Made by a program: the position numbers and the translations under genes. DNA of 7,071 nucleotides, from contig JAUVUV010000113.1 in the NCBI GenBank assembly GCA_030604975.1, positions 1 to 7,071 of the forward strand, in the 5' to 3' direction. Positions 6,474-7,071 of the stretch are shown piece by piece. Under the pieces are notes generated by a model, which worked only from the letters and a program-made list of their open reading frames with translations, had not been told where the DNA came from and did no database searches. The stretch comes from Candidatus Glassiibacteriota bacterium (GTDB lineage Bacteria > Gemmatimonadota > Glassbacteria > GWA2-58-10). Every line of letters begins with the position of its first letter. The stretch's first letter is position 1.

Positions 6474-6591
6474 CCCCGCCTGCTTTGCAGGCACCCCTCT
6501 TGATAGAGGGGATGATATCCCCCGGCTGTTTCACAGCCACCCCCTTTCAGGGACACGGCGCGCCGTGTCCCAACGGGAGACGGAGGGGGAT
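6474..6591. repeat. Compound hairpin cassette, probably a dispersed intergenic repeat
   Basis: The non-coding stretch 6470-6604 holds four perfect hairpins in a row: GCCTGC/GCAGGC (6478-6483 and 6487-6492, loop TTT); CCCCTCT/AGAGGGG (6494-6500 and 6505-6511, loop TGAT); GGCTGT/ACAGCC (6524-6529 and 6533-6538, loop TTC); and a 22-base palindrome (6550-6571). In addition ATCCCCC (6517-6523) can pair with GGGGGAT (6585-6591), enclosing the last two hairpins in one branched structure. No long T-run follows any stem. Its style is that of intergenic repeats in bacterial chromosomes. It may also act as an RNA leader, partial terminator or stability element between the repeat protein and the last gene. 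No promoter could be identified with confidence. Confidence 0.75.
6550..6571. repeat. Perfect 22-base palindrome with GGCGCGCC centre
   Basis: The arm GGGACACGGCG (6550-6560) is followed directly by its exact reverse complement (6561-6571). Like the palindrome at 4715-4734 it begins GGG, ends CCC, has a CG-rich centre without a spacer and lies in a gap between genes. It looks inserted within the larger hairpin cassette. Confidence 0.85.
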
Positions 6592-6592
6592 T

Positions 6593-6598
6593 GAGGAG
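6593..6598 (+). promoter_or_regulatory. Ribosome binding site of the last gene
   Basis: GAGGAG lies six bases before the ATG at 6605, separated by an A-run. It directly adjoins the end of the hairpin cassette (GGGGGAT, 6585-6591) and may be derived from the repeat edge. It supports the start of a gene that continues out of the window. Confidence 0.75.
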
Positions 6599-6604
6599 AA
6601 AAAA

Positions 6605-7071
6605 ATGAATCTGAAAAAATACATCCAGCTTGTAGCGTTACTGGCTTTGCCGCTTTCGATCCTGATTGTCGATAGCCTCGAGGGACAATATATCGGCACG
6701 AAAAGGCCCTGGACCGGGCAGCAAACAGCAGACAGTCTGGGTAAAAAGGCGGATACGACCGTAACGAATCAGCTTCAGGTCGAGATAGACAGTACCCAGG
6801 ATTCTCTCGACACCAGAATGCCTCGATCTGGCTTTCTCAAGGAAGGAGCGAATATAACGATCACTGAGCATGGAGCTCCACCGGATAGCAGTACGATAGC
6901 CTCATCTGGTGGTGGCGGGAACTGGAACCCTGCCGACTCCACGCTTTCGCTTGATCTGCCATATTATTCCAAACGGAACGCAGTGCAGTTTATGGCTGCG
7001 AGTCGGGATGACAGCACAGACTACACAAATTGGGCGAACTGGAGCAGTGGCGTTCATACTGATAATACTAC
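6605..7071 (+). CDS. Fibre-like protein with N-terminal hydrophobic segment, 5' part only
   Basis: The frame is open from ATG 6605 to the window end, giving 155 full codons with no stop. The N-terminus is MNLKKYIQLVALLALPLSIL: two lysines then a hydrophobic stretch (about residues 6-22). This could be a signal peptide or an uncleaved anchor, since no clear A-x-A cleavage site follows. Residues 40-72 are polar and heptad-like (TADSLGKK, NQLQVEIDSTQDSLDTR). Then comes LKEGANITITEHGAPPDSSTIAS, a style typical of the strand-turn segments in phage tail fibres. A glycine spacer (102-105) precedes a Trp/Asn/Ser-rich part (NWNPADSTLSLDLPYY, NWANWSSG). It follows the repeat cassette, and its codon use (TTA, GTA, ATA) differs from the genes before it. 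It could be a tail fibre, an exported adhesin-like protein or a moron gene; the missing C-terminus prevents a choice. Confidence 0.7.
   Translation, partial: MNLKKYIQLVALLALPLSILIVDSLEGQYIGTKRPWTGQQTADSLGKKADTTVTNQLQVEIDSTQDSLDTRMPRSGFLKEGANITITEHGAPPDSSTIASSGGGGNWNPADSTLSLDLPYYSKRNAVQFMAASRDDSTDYTNWANWSSGVHTDNT

Noticed and set aside
6008..6556. 182-residue minus-strand frame covering the repeat protein and hairpin cassette
   Set aside because: It runs through the non-coding hairpins and mirrors the repeats of the plus-strand gene; the coupled plus-strand start is far better supported.
6474..6571. CRISPR array
   Set aside because: The hairpins differ in sequence from each other, and there are no repeated units separated by spacers.
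6550..6571. Phage attachment site core
   Set aside because: There is only one copy in the window, no tRNA or integrase nearby, and its symmetry fits a palindromic repeat better.

Overview
This window is the distal-tail and fibre end of a structural module from a tailed phage, prophage or phage-derived particle. All seven genes read on the + strand and are packed tightly, with stop/start overlaps at three of the six junctions and strong Shine-Dalgarno sites. The coding DNA is fairly GC-rich (about 58% in one line counted by hand), and the leaders are typical of a Gram-negative-type bacterial host. I cannot name the host. The two palindromic intergenic repeats look like chromosomal REP/BIME-type repeats, which would suit an integrated element better than a purely lytic phage.

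Layout. (1) 3-305 is the 3' end of a small tail protein cut by the window edge, resembling the lambda gpM-type minor tail / distal-tail adaptor class. (2) 305-4711 encodes a 1468-residue tail hub and central fibre protein: an N-terminal extension of about 390 residues (jelly-roll-like), a gp27/J-like hub core, four fibronectin-III-like domains, a fibre trunk and a C-terminal tip. About 270 bases of the tip-coding region are sharply AT-rich. (3) A perfect palindrome lies just after its stop codon. (4) 4758-4970 encodes a 70-residue coiled-coil protein. (5, 6) 4967-5575 and 5589-6095 encode two small beta-rich proteins that share a domain of about 66-70 residues ending in a TVTR..NGTT...H..G..V.LA signature. 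(7) 6095-6469 encodes a 124-residue protein built mostly of 14-residue repeats centred on IDHD..F.I. (8) 6470-6604 is a non-coding leader with four consecutive hairpins, one of them a perfect 22-base palindrome. (9) 6605 to the window end is the start of a gene for a protein with an N-terminal hydrophobic segment, a possible coiled coil and a fibre-like GANITIT motif.

How they fit together. The hub protein should close the tail tube and carry the central fibre. The three small beta proteins and the coiled-coil protein, in one translationally coupled run directly downstream, are best read as accessory tail-tip or side-fibre parts. The last gene sits behind the repeat cassette with lower-GC sequence and may be a separate fibre-like or exported protein. 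No integrase, lysis gene, tRNA, CRISPR array or reverse transcriptase is visible.
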